The notes: generated by a model not told the origin, from the sequence alone. A stretch of 64,000 bases of DNA from Mucilaginibacter sp. (GCF_028288185.1 NZ_JAQBOF010000040.1:62001-126000); one strand, 5' to 3'. Counted from the stretch's first letter, positions 25,651 through 34,730 are shown. Translations and numbers: made by a program.

Positions 25651-27114
25651 ATGCAACAAAATTTGTTTGTTTATAATACTTTAACACGTAAAAAAGAAGA
25701 ATTTAAGCCGCTTAACGCGCCACATGTAGGCATGTATGTTTGCGGACCTACTGTTTATAGCGACGTGCATTTAGGCAACTGCCGCACTTATATATCATTC
25801 GATTTAATGTTTAGGTACCTTACCAAAATTGGTTATAAGGTGCGCTATGTACGTAATATTACCGATGCAGGGCATTTAGAAGGTGATAACGGTGACCAGG
25901 GCGAAGATAAAATATCAAAAAAAGCAAAATTAGCCCAGTTGGAACCAATGGAAATTGTACAAAAGTACACGGTTGGTTTTCATGATGTGCTGCAAATATT
26001 TAACACCTTGCCACCCAGTATTGAGCCAACTGCTACCGGCCATATTATTGAGCAGATAGAACTGGTAAAAATAATATTGGAGAAAGGTTATGCTTACGAA
26101 GTGGACGGTTCCATTTATTTCGATGTTGAAAAATATAACAGCACCCAGGATTATGGCGTATTAAACGGCCGCAAACTGGAAGACCTGTTAACTAATACCC
26201 GCAACTTAGGCGGGCAGGATGATAAACGCGGTCCGCTTGATTTTGCCCTTTGGATAAAAGCCAAGCCAGAACATTTAATGAAATGGCCATCGCCATGGAG
26301 CGTTGGTTTCCCGGGATGGCATTTAGAGTGCTCGGCCATGAGCCATAAATATTTGGGCGGCCAGTTTGATATACATGGCGGGGGTATTGATTTGATGCCG
26401 ACACACCATACTAACGAGATAGCACAAAATGTGGCCTGCTGTGGTAAAAACCCGGCTACCTACTGGATACATACCAATATGCTGACGGTTAACGGGCAAA
26501 AAATGTCAAAATCATTAGGTAACAGCTTTTTACCACACGAGCTTTTTACCGGTGAGCATTCTATATTGGACAGGGGATACAGCCCTATGTCCGTGCGCTT
26601 TTTTATGCTGCAGGCACACTATCGCAGTACCCTTGATTTTGGCAACGAGGCCATGGAAGCATCAGACAAGGGGTTTAAACGATTAATGAACGCGGTAACG
26701 TTATTAGATGGTTTAAAAGCATCGGGCAGTACAGATGTTGAGCTTGCACCATTAATGCAGCGTTGCTATGATGCCATGAATGATGATTTTAATAGCCCCG
26801 TATTAATAGCCGAATTGTTTGAAGCAACACGCATTATTAACTCGGTGCATGATGGTAAAATGAAACTGGATACTGCTAATCTGGAAATTTTAAAAAACAT
26901 CATTACCACTTTTGTGTTTGATGTTTCGGGGTTAAAAAATGAACAGGCTGATAATGATGACCTGCCTAAAATTATGAACCTGGTAGTCGCGTTGCGTAAT
27001 GAGGCGAAGACTAATAAGGATTATGCTACCTCTGATAAGATAAGAGATGGCTTACAAAACATCGGGTTCCAGCTAAAGGATAGCAAAGAAGGAACTAACT
27101 GGAGTAAAATTTAA
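25651..27114 (+). CDS. cysS: Cysteine--tRNA ligase
   Basis: Class I aminoacyl-tRNA synthetase charging tRNA-Cys, 487 residues, typical for bacteria. The zinc cysteine and ATP-binding region are in MYVCGPTVYSDVHLGNCRTY (HLGN replaces HIGH), further zinc ligands in WHLECSAMS and GGGIDLMPTHHTNEIAQ, and the second ATP motif is KMSKSLGN. The anticodon-binding C-terminal helices follow (ALRNEAKTNKDYATSDKIRD). It is a stand-alone gene with its own promoter close to the start codon. Confidence 0.98.
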   Translation: MQQNLFVYNTLTRKKEEFKPLNAPHVGMYVCGPTVYSDVHLGNCRTYISFDLMFRYLTKIGYKVRYVRNITDAGHLEGDNGDQGEDKISKKAKLAQLEPMEIVQKYTVGFHDVLQIFNTLPPSIEPTATGHIIEQIELVKIILEKGYAYEVDGSIYFDVEKYNSTQDYGVLNGRKLEDLLTNTRNLGGQDDKRGPLDFALWIKAKPEHLMKWPSPWSVGFPGWHLECSAMSHKYLGGQFDIHGGGIDLMPTHHTNEIAQNVACCGKNPATYWIHTNMLTVNGQKMSKSLGNSFLPHELFTGEHSILDRGYSPMSVRFFMLQAHYRSTLDFGNEAMEASDKGFKRLMNAVTLLDGLKASGSTDVELAPLMQRCYDAMNDDFNSPVLIAELFEATRIINSVHDGKMKLDTANLEILKNIITTFVFDVSGLKNEQADNDDLPKIMNLVVALRNEAKTNKDYATSDKIRDGLQNIGFQLKDSKEGTNWSKI

Positions 27115-27211
27115 TTCAGTATTTAACGTTATTTAAAAAATAAAAGCAGATACTTGGTTCGTACAAACCGGGTAAATATTAAATCATCAAATCGCCTAAA
27201 ATAGAACAAAA

Positions 27212-28075
27212 ATGAAAAAAATAACATTGGCTGCCATCTCCTTTATGTGCTACACAGCAATAGCTGTAGCGCAAACACCGGCAACGGTTAGTAAAGTGAT
27301 TGAAGCCGAGGATAACTTTGGTAAGCTAGTTGCCCGCAAAGGTATTAAAGCCGGTTTTTTGGCCGTTGCCGATGATGAAGGCATTATATTCAGGCCCAAA
27401 GTTGTTAAAATAACAGATTTTTATGCCAATGTTGAAAAGCAACCCGGCACCCTGCAATGGACACCAAAGTTTGCCCGTATATCATACAATGGAGACCTGG
27501 CTTTTACCGCCGGCCCTTATGTTTACGCTAATGGCAAAAGCGATGATGATAAAGTTTATGGTGATTATGTTTCTGTATGGCGGTCGGACGCTGATGGGAA
27601 ATTGAAATTACTAATTGACCTTGGCATACAACATCCTGAAATGGAAAAGGAGGCTACTGTTGATTTTAAAGAACCTGATGCGGCTAAAAAACCTGTAATA
27701 AACAAAGACCCATTTAATGGCAAAAATATTATACTGGCTACTGATAAAATGTTAAACCAAGGGTTAACACTATCATCATTAGGTGCTTATAAAGAGTTTT
27801 TAAGCCCCGAGGGTCGCTATTACTTCCCGGGTTTTGACCCAATGACCGGTACCGACAAAATATTAAAGTTTTTAAATAACGAAGCCATCAGCATATCTGC
27901 CGAAAACATTAGCGGTGGCCGATCAACTAGTAATGACCTGGCTTATACCTATGGCCGTGCACGCATCAAAAAAGGCAACATCGTAAGTAACTTTAATTAC
28001 GTGCGTATTTGGGAGCTTGATGCCACTCATAAATGGAATATTTTGTTGGAAGTTTTTTCGGCTATTGAGAATTAG
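27212..28075 (+). CDS. Secreted protein with two tandem NTF2-like domains
   Basis: A 287-residue exported protein of unknown function. Signal peptide 1-20 (ending AVAQ). Two halves look like repeated NTF2/SnoaL-type (DUF4440-like) alpha+beta domains: residues 24-145 with DLAFTAGPYVYANGK and YVSVWRSDADGKLKLLIDLG, and residues 165-287 with DLAYTYGRARIKKGNI and YVRIWELDATHKWNILLEVF. The matching strand patterns point to internal duplication. Such proteins often bind small hydrophobic ligands or act as ketosteroid-isomerase-like scaffolds, but no catalytic residues can be named. It stands alone and is closed by the strong terminator downstream. Confidence 0.75.
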   Translation: MKKITLAAISFMCYTAIAVAQTPATVSKVIEAEDNFGKLVARKGIKAGFLAVADDEGIIFRPKVVKITDFYANVEKQPGTLQWTPKFARISYNGDLAFTAGPYVYANGKSDDDKVYGDYVSVWRSDADGKLKLLIDLGIQHPEMEKEATVDFKEPDAAKKPVINKDPFNGKNIILATDKMLNQGLTLSSLGAYKEFLSPEGRYYFPGFDPMTGTDKILKFLNNEAISISAENISGGRSTSNDLAYTYGRARIKKGNIVSNFNYVRIWELDATHKWNILLEVFSAIEN

Positions 28076-28131
28076 GTTGTTAAAGATAGGTGATTGAAGA
28101 TTAAAGATTAGTTGACTGTCTGTAACGATAT

Positions 28132-28172
28132 AAACAAAGAAGGCTTGCCGTTATGGTAAGCCTTCTTTGTTT
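28132..28172. terminator. Bidirectional terminator between convergent genes
   Basis: Stem AACAAAGAAGGCTTGCC / GGTAAGCCTTCTTTGTT around a 5-nt loop, with A- and T-rich flanks on each side, so it works for both the secreted NTF2-like protein and the leftward moxR gene. An outer inverted repeat surrounds it: GGTGATTGAAGATTAAAG (from 28089) faces ATCTTTAATCACC (28204-28216). Confidence 0.9.
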
Positions 28173-28223
28173 ATAGGTAAAATTATTAACCGATGGACAG
28201 GACTAATCTTTAATCACCAATCT

Positions 28224-29186
28224 TTAGAACAACTGTGCTATAATATCATCTGTAGATAACCCTTCGGCCTCGGCATGGTAGCTGCGTACAATTCGGTGGC
28301 TTAATATAGGTTTGGCAACTGCCTGTACATCTTCAATATCAGGCGAGTACTTGCCATTAATAACCGCGTGGCACTTAGCACCTAGTATTAAAAACTGCGA
28401 TGCCCGTGGGCCTGCCCCCCAGTTTAATAAGCGTTTTACTTGTGGTGCTGCAAATTCGCTATCGGGGCGGGTTTTAGCAACCAGTTTTACCGCATACTCT
28501 AATACATTATCAGCAACCGGGATATTTCTTACCAATTGCTGGAAATAAATGATCTGCTCGGCATTTAATATTTTACTTACACTTTGTTGCGTGGTGCTGG
28601 TAGTGTTTTTAACTATTTGCAGCTCTTCCTGGAACGATGGGTAGTTTAATGATACCTTAAACATAAAACGATCTAACTGTGCTTCAGGCAAAGGATAAGT
28701 GCCTTCCTGCTCGATAGGGTTTTGGGTAGCCAAAACAAAAAACGGTTGTGCCAGTTTGTGGGTAACACCTGCTGCGGTAACCGATTTTTCCTGCATTGCT
28801 TCTAAAAGAGCGGCCTGCGTTTTCGGCGGAGTACGGTTAATCTCATCAGCCAAAATAATATTGGAGAAAACAGGGCCGGGGATAAACTTAAAGCTTCTAT
28901 CCTCGCCCAATATCTCAGACCCGATAATGTCTGACGGCATCAGATCTGGGGTAAACTGTATGCGATTAAAATCAAGGTCCAGCACCTGCGATACGGTTTG
29001 CACCAGCAAGGTTTTTGCCAATCCCGGCACACCAACCAATAAACAGTGCCCATTACTAAAAATGGATATCAGCACAAATTTCACCACTTCATCCTGCCCA
29101 ACAATAACATTGCTTATTTCTTTGCGTATTTGCTGATAAGCCTGCTTTAAAGCATCTGCTGCTTCTACATCGGATTTGTGCTGCAT
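28224..29186 (-). CDS. MoxR-family AAA+ ATPase
   Basis: A 320-residue MoxR ATPase, a chaperone-like AAA+ protein that helps mature protein or metal complexes, usually with von Willebrand A partners. Walker A is GVPGLAKTLLVQ, Walker B is ILADEINRTPPKTQAALLEA, and the arginine-finger and sensor region follow (ATQNPIEQEGTYPLPEAQLDRF). The C-terminal lid ends in SHRIVRSYHAEAEGLSTDDI. No VWA or DUF58 gene is within the window, though one could lie elsewhere. It follows the SurA-like isomerase gene by 6 bp and is probably in its operon. Confidence 0.94.
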   Translation of the reverse strand: MQHKSDVEAADALKQAYQQIRKEISNVIVGQDEVVKFVLISIFSNGHCLLVGVPGLAKTLLVQTVSQVLDLDFNRIQFTPDLMPSDIIGSEILGEDRSFKFIPGPVFSNIILADEINRTPPKTQAALLEAMQEKSVTAAGVTHKLAQPFFVLATQNPIEQEGTYPLPEAQLDRFMFKVSLNYPSFQEELQIVKNTTSTTQQSVSKILNAEQIIYFQQLVRNIPVADNVLEYAVKLVAKTRPDSEFAAPQVKRLLNWGAGPRASQFLILGAKCHAVINGKYSPDIEDVQAVAKPILSHRIVRSYHAEAEGLSTDDIIAQLF

Positions 29187-29192
29187 AGTGTT

Positions 29193-30563
29193 TTAAGGTT
29201 TAACCTGGGCGCTTGTAGTTGGTGTTGCCCAATCTTTTAACACAGAGCAAGCCTGGTATTGTGGGTCTATTTTAATAAAAGTTTCTTTTCGCTTTTTAGC
29301 AAACCACTGGCTTACGGTGCGGTTAGTTTTATCCTCGGTAGCAAATGCTTTTATTTTAGGGAAATCCTGGTCAAGGTTGGCTTTATGCGCGTTGGTTACA
29401 GATTTTAAATAAAATACCCGGTAGCTTTTTAGGCCTCTTTGGTCGGTAAACAAAACAGGTTTTGATACGCCGCCTGCTTTCATGGTATCAACCACAACTG
29501 CAATTTGCGGGTCTAGTTTATCTGTCGGGATATAGGTTGAACGTGTTTCACCTTCGGGGTTCAGGATCATACCGCCGTTGTATTTGGTTTCTTTACTATC
29601 CGAATAAAAAGCAGCCGCGCTCGAAAAGAAATCAACCTTTTGGTTTTTTATGATCAGATTATAAACCGTATCGGCCTTGCCTTTTGCCCTGTCCAAACTT
29701 GACGCGGTAATTGGCGGCGTAATTAAAATATGGCGCACATGCACCTGCTCGCCACGGCGCTCTAACACCTGTAAGAAAAAGAACCCATAATCCGGCGATT
29801 CAAAAACGGGCGAATATTCACCGGCCTTTAGCCTAAAGGCCCAGCCGGTAAACTCTTTAACAAAAGTATTACGGTCTGCAAAACCTACGTCGCCACCTTG
29901 TGGTGCCGATCCTGGATCTTGTGAATAAGCGGTAGCAAGTGTGGCAAAGTCTTCGCCTTTTTTTATCCTGTCAAGTAAGTCTTGTGCTTTTTGGCGATAA
30001 ACGTCTTTTTCGTCCTTATTAAGCTTTGGCTGAAAAACAATTTCGGCAACCTCAACCTCCTTGTTAAAAGTAGGTAAACTGTCCTTAGGCATTTTGTTAA
30101 AATAATCTCTAACATCTTGCGGGGTGATATTTAATTTTTCGGTGATATGCCCCTTCATCTTTTCGGCAAGCATCATTTCTCTTACATCACCATGTATCTC
30201 TTCTTTATATTGCAGTAATGAGCGACCTAAAAATTGCTCCAATTTATCCTGGCCACCGGCACGTTGTGACATGCCGCGCATACGGCGGTCAATTTCATTT
30301 TGTATATCGTCTTCTTTTACATCTATACTATCAATGGCAGCTTGTTGTACCAGCAATTTTTGCGTAATTAACCCCTGGGTTAACATACATTTATCCGGAT
30401 GCACATTTTGTATCAGGTATTGGGCATTTAATAACTCAATATCCGATTGTAAAATAACACTGTTACCTATAACGGCTATAATTTTATCTAACATTATCCG
30501 CTGCGCGTTAGCGGCGGATGAAAACAAAAACACACTTAAAACTACTATCCCAAACTTTCTCAT
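29193..30563 (-). CDS. SurA-like peptidylprolyl isomerase (parvulin)
   Basis: A 456-residue periplasmic chaperone-isomerase assisting outer-membrane protein folding. Residues 1-20 are a signal peptide (SAANA-Q). A SurA N-terminal chaperone region follows (RIMLDKIIAVIGNSVILQSDIE, 21-42), then a first parvulin domain (EVAEIVFQPKLNKDEK ... YSQDPGSAPQGGDVGFADR ... PDYGFFFLQVLER) and a second (VHVRHILITPPI), less conserved. The C-terminal segment completes the chaperone core. Length is close to E. coli SurA (428). It is directly upstream of moxR. Confidence 0.92.
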   Translation of the reverse strand: MRKFGIVVLSVFLFSSAANAQRIMLDKIIAVIGNSVILQSDIELLNAQYLIQNVHPDKCMLTQGLITQKLLVQQAAIDSIDVKEDDIQNEIDRRMRGMSQRAGGQDKLEQFLGRSLLQYKEEIHGDVREMMLAEKMKGHITEKLNITPQDVRDYFNKMPKDSLPTFNKEVEVAEIVFQPKLNKDEKDVYRQKAQDLLDRIKKGEDFATLATAYSQDPGSAPQGGDVGFADRNTFVKEFTGWAFRLKAGEYSPVFESPDYGFFFLQVLERRGEQVHVRHILITPPITASSLDRAKGKADTVYNLIIKNQKVDFFSSAAAFYSDSKETKYNGGMILNPEGETRSTYIPTDKLDPQIAVVVDTMKAGGVSKPVLFTDQRGLKSYRVFYLKSVTNAHKANLDQDFPKIKAFATEDKTNRTVSQWFAKKRKETFIKIDPQYQACSVLKDWATPTTSAQVKP

Positions 30564-30713
30564 TAATCCTATTTAAATATACTGCAGATCGGTACCTGCA
30601 AAAACGTCCGAATTTCGGTAAAATTTATTAATTATAACTGCAAAACACGGCCTTTTAATATAAGCGGTTTTATAATTATGCGAATATGCCAATAAAGCTT
30701 CAAACAGTTTAAC

Positions 30714-30721
30714 TATTTTTG
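30714..30721 (+). promoter_or_regulatory. Candidate -7 element (TATTTTTG) for the 187-residue protein and rdgB
   Basis: A perfect TAnnTTTG match 16 bp before the GTG start at 30738; the leader would be about 10 nt. No convincing -33 TTG is seen at the right distance. Confidence 0.45.
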
Positions 30722-30737
30722 GTTAAAATTTGTTAAA

Positions 30738-31301
30738 GTGAGAGCAGACAACCCCGCCGCGTTAAGGTTTATACTACAGGATGATATTTATTTGCTGCAA
30801 GGCGATAAAGCATTTGCAAGCCAAACAGTTACCCAACCCATTGCAGAAACCCAACCCGAACCGGTTGTCGAAATTGCAAACACAACCCCAATTACCGAGC
30901 CCGTTGCAGAAACGCCGGCAATAGTATTTAATTATCTGGGTAAAAACAAAAAGCAGTTTTTAATAATAACGCACTATCCGCAGCATGAATTTATTGCTGA
31001 TGAGCATTTAACCGCGCTACAAAATATCCTTAAACGCAAAGAGTATGATATAGACGATGTTGCTATACTAAACCTGGCTAAAGCTACAGTCACCGCACTG
31101 GATGAATTAGTGACTCATTTTAATCCCCAAAAACTATTGATACTGGGCAAAGATGCCCAGCCTGCAAACATGGGGGTAATAGCGCTTAATCAAACTAAAC
31201 AGTTGCCTGATTTAACTGCTTTATACAGCTTTAGTTTTGATGAGATGATGAGCAGTGTAGATAATAAAAAGGCGTTTTGGGAGCAAATGAAAAACCTGTA
31301 A
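30738..31301 (+). CDS. Hypothetical protein upstream of rdgB; possible HolD-like protein
   Basis: A 187-residue cytoplasmic protein not matched to a named family. The start is GTG because no in-frame ATG occurs until near residue 150. Residues 1-20 contain AALRFILQDDIYLLQGD; 25-75 are a Pro/Glu/Thr linker; 75-187 have alternating strands and helices (KKQFLIITHYP, LTALQNILKRKEYDIDDVAILNL, NPQKLLILGKDA) and end FDEMMSSVDNKKAFWEQMKN. The pattern of an LQG-like N-terminal element, a Rossmann-like core, and a final 'L..n..k..lW..m' helix resembles the psi subunit (HolD) of the E. coli clamp loader, which also has a short N-terminal peptide before a uracil-glycosylase-like fold. That is an inference only. 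It abuts rdgB (1 bp gap). Confidence 0.7.
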   Translation: MRADNPAALRFILQDDIYLLQGDKAFASQTVTQPIAETQPEPVVEIANTTPITEPVAETPAIVFNYLGKNKKQFLIITHYPQHEFIADEHLTALQNILKRKEYDIDDVAILNLAKATVTALDELVTHFNPQKLLILGKDAQPANMGVIALNQTKQLPDLTALYSFSFDEMMSSVDNKKAFWEQMKNL

Positions 31302-31302
31302 C

Positions 31303-31881
31303 ATGCAGCAATTAGTATTTGCAACTAATAATGCCCATAAACTGGAAGAAGTTGCCGCGAAACTGGCGGGCCGAATAAAACTACTAAGCCTTAACGATAT
31401 TAATTGCCATGATGATATTGCCGAAACCGGTACTACATTCAGGGAGAACGCGTCTATAAAAAGCCATTATATTTATAATAAATACCACGTTAATTGCTTT
31501 GGAGATGACAGTGGTTTAGAGATAGATACCCTAAACGGCGAACCTGGCGTTTACTCGGCCCGTTATGCCGGCGAGCACGGTAATCATGCAGCTAATATGG
31601 CTAAGGTGTTGCAAAATATGGCAGATACAACTAATCGCAAAGCGCGTTTCCGTACCGTGATCTCTTTGGTTTGGAATGGCGAAGAACACTTTTTTGAAGG
31701 CACGGTCGAAGGCACTATCCGCCGCGAATTAAGCGGTACCGCAGGCTTTGGATATGACCCTATCTTTCAGCCAGTTGGCTACGACATAACCTTTGCCGAA
31801 ATGACCCTTGCCGAAAAGAATGCCATCAGCCATAGAGCAATAGCAGTAGAGAAATTGATTGAGTTTTTGAAAGGCTTATAG
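31303..31881 (+). CDS. rdgB: dITP/XTP pyrophosphatase (RdgB/HAM1)
   Basis: A house-cleaning pyrophosphatase that hydrolyses dITP, XTP and similar nucleotides to monophosphates, preventing their use in DNA. Motifs: FATNNAHKLEE at the N terminus (SSN-type phosphate-binding loop), CFGDDSGLEIDTLNGEPGVYSARYAG, and GTAGFGYDPIFQPVGYDITFAEMTLAEKNAISHRA, all classical RdgB signatures. At 192 residues it is full length. Co-transcribed with the upstream hypothetical gene. Confidence 0.97.
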   Translation: MQQLVFATNNAHKLEEVAAKLAGRIKLLSLNDINCHDDIAETGTTFRENASIKSHYIYNKYHVNCFGDDSGLEIDTLNGEPGVYSARYAGEHGNHAANMAKVLQNMADTTNRKARFRTVISLVWNGEEHFFEGTVEGTIRRELSGTAGFGYDPIFQPVGYDITFAEMTLAEKNAISHRAIAVEKLIEFLKGL

Positions 31882-31900
31882 CTTCTCAAGATAAAAAAGC

Positions 31901-31990
31901 TGTCATTTCGAAACGTAGTGAGAAATCTTAAACGTCTTGCTACAGATCGCTTGTAAAGATTTCTCCCTCGTTCCTCGGTTCGAAATGACA
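31901..31990. repeat. Palindromic intergenic element, TGTCATTTCGAA type
   Basis: A 90-bp element bounded by TGTCATTTCGAA and TTCGAAATGACA (perfect 12-bp terminal inverted repeats), with inner arms GTGAGAAATCTT and AAAGATTTCTC. It lies between convergent rdgB and the OstA-like gene. Its shape recalls palindromic repeats often seen between Bacteroidota genes; it may also serve as a terminator but lacks a T-run. Confidence 0.85.
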
Positions 31991-32013
31991 TTCGTATATT
32001 AAGTATTTTTTTA

Positions 32014-34713
32014 CTACTGCTTTAAAATTATCGACTTCCTCATTAAATTAGTATCTCTTTTAACAACACTATCCTTGCGTGCCTTTATACCGGCAGGCAA
32101 GGTGGTAACAGTGTCCTTATGTAGTTTAATATTGGCCGGTTTGTTGTTAATACTGCCCTTGCCCATTTTTAAATCGGACTGTTTATTGTCAAGGCTATCT
32201 TTGCCTAATTTAATATCCCCCGGTTTTGATATACCCGGCTTGCCTGTTTTACCGGTAGCTTTGCCCCCTTTAGTAGTGGTTTTTGTAATACCCGGCTTGT
32301 TTTTATAAGCCGATAAAATAGACTCTTTTGATATAGGCCTGTCTTTTGGTTTCCAGATAAAGCCTTTCAGTATTTTATCATCCTCCTTCACTTTGCCTAT
32401 TGGAAACCCATGGCCCTCATATTTATCAGCAAAGCTGTTACTTGATAATTCGCCTTTGTCAAATTCAAAACGTGCCTTACCACTAAACGTTTTTGTCATA
32501 TCGGTCACTATGTTTTTAACCGTATCGCGTTTAAAGTAAATGGTTTGCGCGTTGCCAATAATAACGAACGAGCTTAGCTTACCATTTTTAAATGTACCAT
32601 GCATTCGTTTGCCCCCGGCCTGGTTATAATGGGTCGAGTCGTTCTTTTCCAGGTTCACAATAAAAGCTGCGGGGAACATATCAAGGTTATCCAGCTTTTT
32701 ATTCTTCATCTGTAGGTTTACGGTATCGCCCGATAGTTGCGAACCTTGCGTCCAGATCATGGGGTTAGTATACATGCGTATGGTAGAGTCGCTGCTGCTG
32801 TAAAACATAGAGTCGGCTTTAGCCTGCAAGTCCGATTTGTATATTTTGGCGTGATTATAACCCCTAACCATCCTGATACGTGTCGTATCACTTAACTCTT
32901 TGGGTGCAAGTAAAGCAAGCGAGTCTGCTTTCTGTTTTTCTTTAAGCGAATCTTGCGCTGTTTTTTTAGGACCGCTTGCTTTTGTTATTTTAGCCATTGC
33001 CTTTGGTGCCGGTGGCTTTGGTTTGCCAAAATACTCACGGCGTATAAAGCTGGTATCAACAGGCCATTCCATTGGTTCCAGTAAAATAAATTTTGGTGAT
33101 TTTTTATAAACAATTGGCGCGGCCTTTTTAACTATGTGGATGGAGGTATCCCTATGTGTTATATCGTATTGTTTTTGCTTTATAATTTTAAACTCTTTGT
33201 ACGTTACCATTTGGGTTGTTAAGGTATCGGCTACCAGAAACAGCGAATCATAACGTATGTTGGGCCGGGCTTTAGCTACCGCTCTTATAGTATCAGCATA
33301 CTTATACACCGGGGTAAACGTAGGGATAACCTTTTTGGGGAACACCGTTTGGGTATTACTTTGCTGCGCCACCTGTTTGGTAACAGCCTTAACGGCGCTT
33401 TTTATATTGGGCTTTGGTGTTGATGCCGGTAGCTTTCCGCCGGATAGGGCTTTTTTTGTACTTGGATCCGTCAAGTTTTTTAAGGCGGCGCTTTTTGCTG
33501 CTTCTATTATTTTGGCATTTGCATTTGTTGTTGATGCCGGGAGCTTACCGCTGGTTATGGCTTTTTTTATAGTAGTATCCGTCAAATTCTTTAGGGCAGT
33601 AGTTTTAGCTGCTTCTATTAGTTTGGCATTGGCAGGTAGCTTTTTAGTGACAGAATCTTTTATAGCCTGTAGGGTTAGTTTTTTATCGATGCCTGCGTTG
33701 CCAATGGCGGCCATTTTTTTAACCAAATTATCTGTACTGGATACCTTCGCTTTTTTCAGCAATGAATCGGCAGTTGGTTTGTTGAGTAAGGAGTCTGTCG
33801 TTTTTTTACCCGCCGCTTTTACAGCCGTGCTGTCCTCGGTTACAAATATCATGTAAGCGTTTTGGGTCATTACGGCCAGTTCGTTTACTTTAAAGTATTC
33901 GCCCAGGTCGCCCTTCAAGGTTATTCGCTGTTCTGAGTCATTAAAGGTAACATGCTTAACCGCGCGGCCATAACCTTTATTTCTGTCATAAAATAAGCTG
34001 TCGCCTTTAAGCGATTTGGTGCCCTGCGTATACAAGTTCTTTTTCCCGAAACGTGCTTGCTTTAATACTGTATTATAAGTGCCGTTCTCTGTATATAAAT
34101 TGTCCTTATCCTTGCCTGTTATAATGGTTGGCCCGTAAAAATAATTTATACGCGTGCCCGAGTTGTAGCGCATGGTGTCTGTTTTAATAACAGCATCCGG
34201 GGTGGTACATACCACATCGTATCTAAAATAGGCATCGCGTGTAAACGCAAAGTAATAGCCGTTTTTACTGGTAAGTACGTTGTCTTTATTTACCAGCTTG
34301 CCGCCATCTACATACGTGCCTATACGGGTGGCGGTGTTGTAAGTGAGGTTATCGGTAGTTAACACCGCGTCTTTATCAACCATTTTAACGTGGTTGGTTA
34401 ATATGGCTATTTTGGTATTGCCGTTGTAGTTTAACTTGTCGGCATAAATATGTACCGTATCGCCCTGGTTAATTACCACATGGCTAAAGGCATCAACCAT
34501 GTTAAGGTCGGGGTAAAAGTAGGCGCTGTCTGATGTTAGAGTAGAGTAATCCTGCCTGAATACGCCGTTTTGTACTTTAATTATCCGGTTGCCATTTGGC
34601 CCCGGTATAGCCTGCATGGTAGTAGAGCTAACCAGGTTAACCTTTGATTTGCTTTGGCCCCAAACAGACGCTGCCGCCAGTAAAAACAATAAACTTAAAA
34701 CGTATTTATTCAC
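32014..34713 (-). CDS. OstA-like (LptA/LptD N-domain family) exported protein
   Basis: An 899-residue protein of the OstA-like family, related to the LptA jellyroll domain that carries lipopolysaccharide through the periplasm. Signal peptide 1-19 (WGQ). Residues 30-280 show repeated OstA strands: DYSTLTSDSAYFYPDLNMVD, VVINQGDTVHIYADKLNYNG, VLTSKNGYYFAFTRD and GDSLFYDRNKGYGRAVKHV. A second OstA-like set spans about 640-790 (ADSMFYSSSDSTIRMYTNPM). Between them lies a low-complexity Lys/Ala/Thr-rich insert (about 290-470) with a 37-residue tandem duplication, and the C terminus (about 810-899) is a Lys/Asp-rich repeat. Both inserts look disordered. A role in lipopolysaccharide export is inferred from the domain only. 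Confidence 0.85.
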   Translation of the reverse strand: MNKYVLSLLFLLAAASVWGQSKSKVNLVSSTTMQAIPGPNGNRIIKVQNGVFRQDYSTLTSDSAYFYPDLNMVDAFSHVVINQGDTVHIYADKLNYNGNTKIAILTNHVKMVDKDAVLTTDNLTYNTATRIGTYVDGGKLVNKDNVLTSKNGYYFAFTRDAYFRYDVVCTTPDAVIKTDTMRYNSGTRINYFYGPTIITGKDKDNLYTENGTYNTVLKQARFGKKNLYTQGTKSLKGDSLFYDRNKGYGRAVKHVTFNDSEQRITLKGDLGEYFKVNELAVMTQNAYMIFVTEDSTAVKAAGKKTTDSLLNKPTADSLLKKAKVSSTDNLVKKMAAIGNAGIDKKLTLQAIKDSVTKKLPANAKLIEAAKTTALKNLTDTTIKKAITSGKLPASTTNANAKIIEAAKSAALKNLTDPSTKKALSGGKLPASTPKPNIKSAVKAVTKQVAQQSNTQTVFPKKVIPTFTPVYKYADTIRAVAKARPNIRYDSLFLVADTLTTQMVTYKEFKIIKQKQYDITHRDTSIHIVKKAAPIVYKKSPKFILLEPMEWPVDTSFIRREYFGKPKPPAPKAMAKITKASGPKKTAQDSLKEKQKADSLALLAPKELSDTTRIRMVRGYNHAKIYKSDLQAKADSMFYSSSDSTIRMYTNPMIWTQGSQLSGDTVNLQMKNKKLDNLDMFPAAFIVNLEKNDSTHYNQAGGKRMHGTFKNGKLSSFVIIGNAQTIYFKRDTVKNIVTDMTKTFSGKARFEFDKGELSSNSFADKYEGHGFPIGKVKEDDKILKGFIWKPKDRPISKESILSAYKNKPGITKTTTKGGKATGKTGKPGISKPGDIKLGKDSLDNKQSDLKMGKGSINNKPANIKLHKDTVTTLPAGIKARKDSVVKRDTNLMRKSIILKQ
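33406..33627 (-). repeat. 111-bp tandem duplication inside the OstA-like gene
   Basis: Two adjacent 37-codon copies encode the related segments AKLIEAAKTTALKNLTD..KLPAST and AKIIEAAKSAALKNLTD..KLPAST. They diverge at several positions, so the duplication is not very recent. A more degenerate related stretch precedes them. Confidence 0.85.
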
Positions 34714-34730
34714 TACTGCAAAATTAGTTT

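Noticed and set aside
27115..27211. Possible small gene or RNA between cysS and the NTF2-like gene
   Set aside because: The 97-bp interval has neither ORF nor structure beyond AT-rich sequence.
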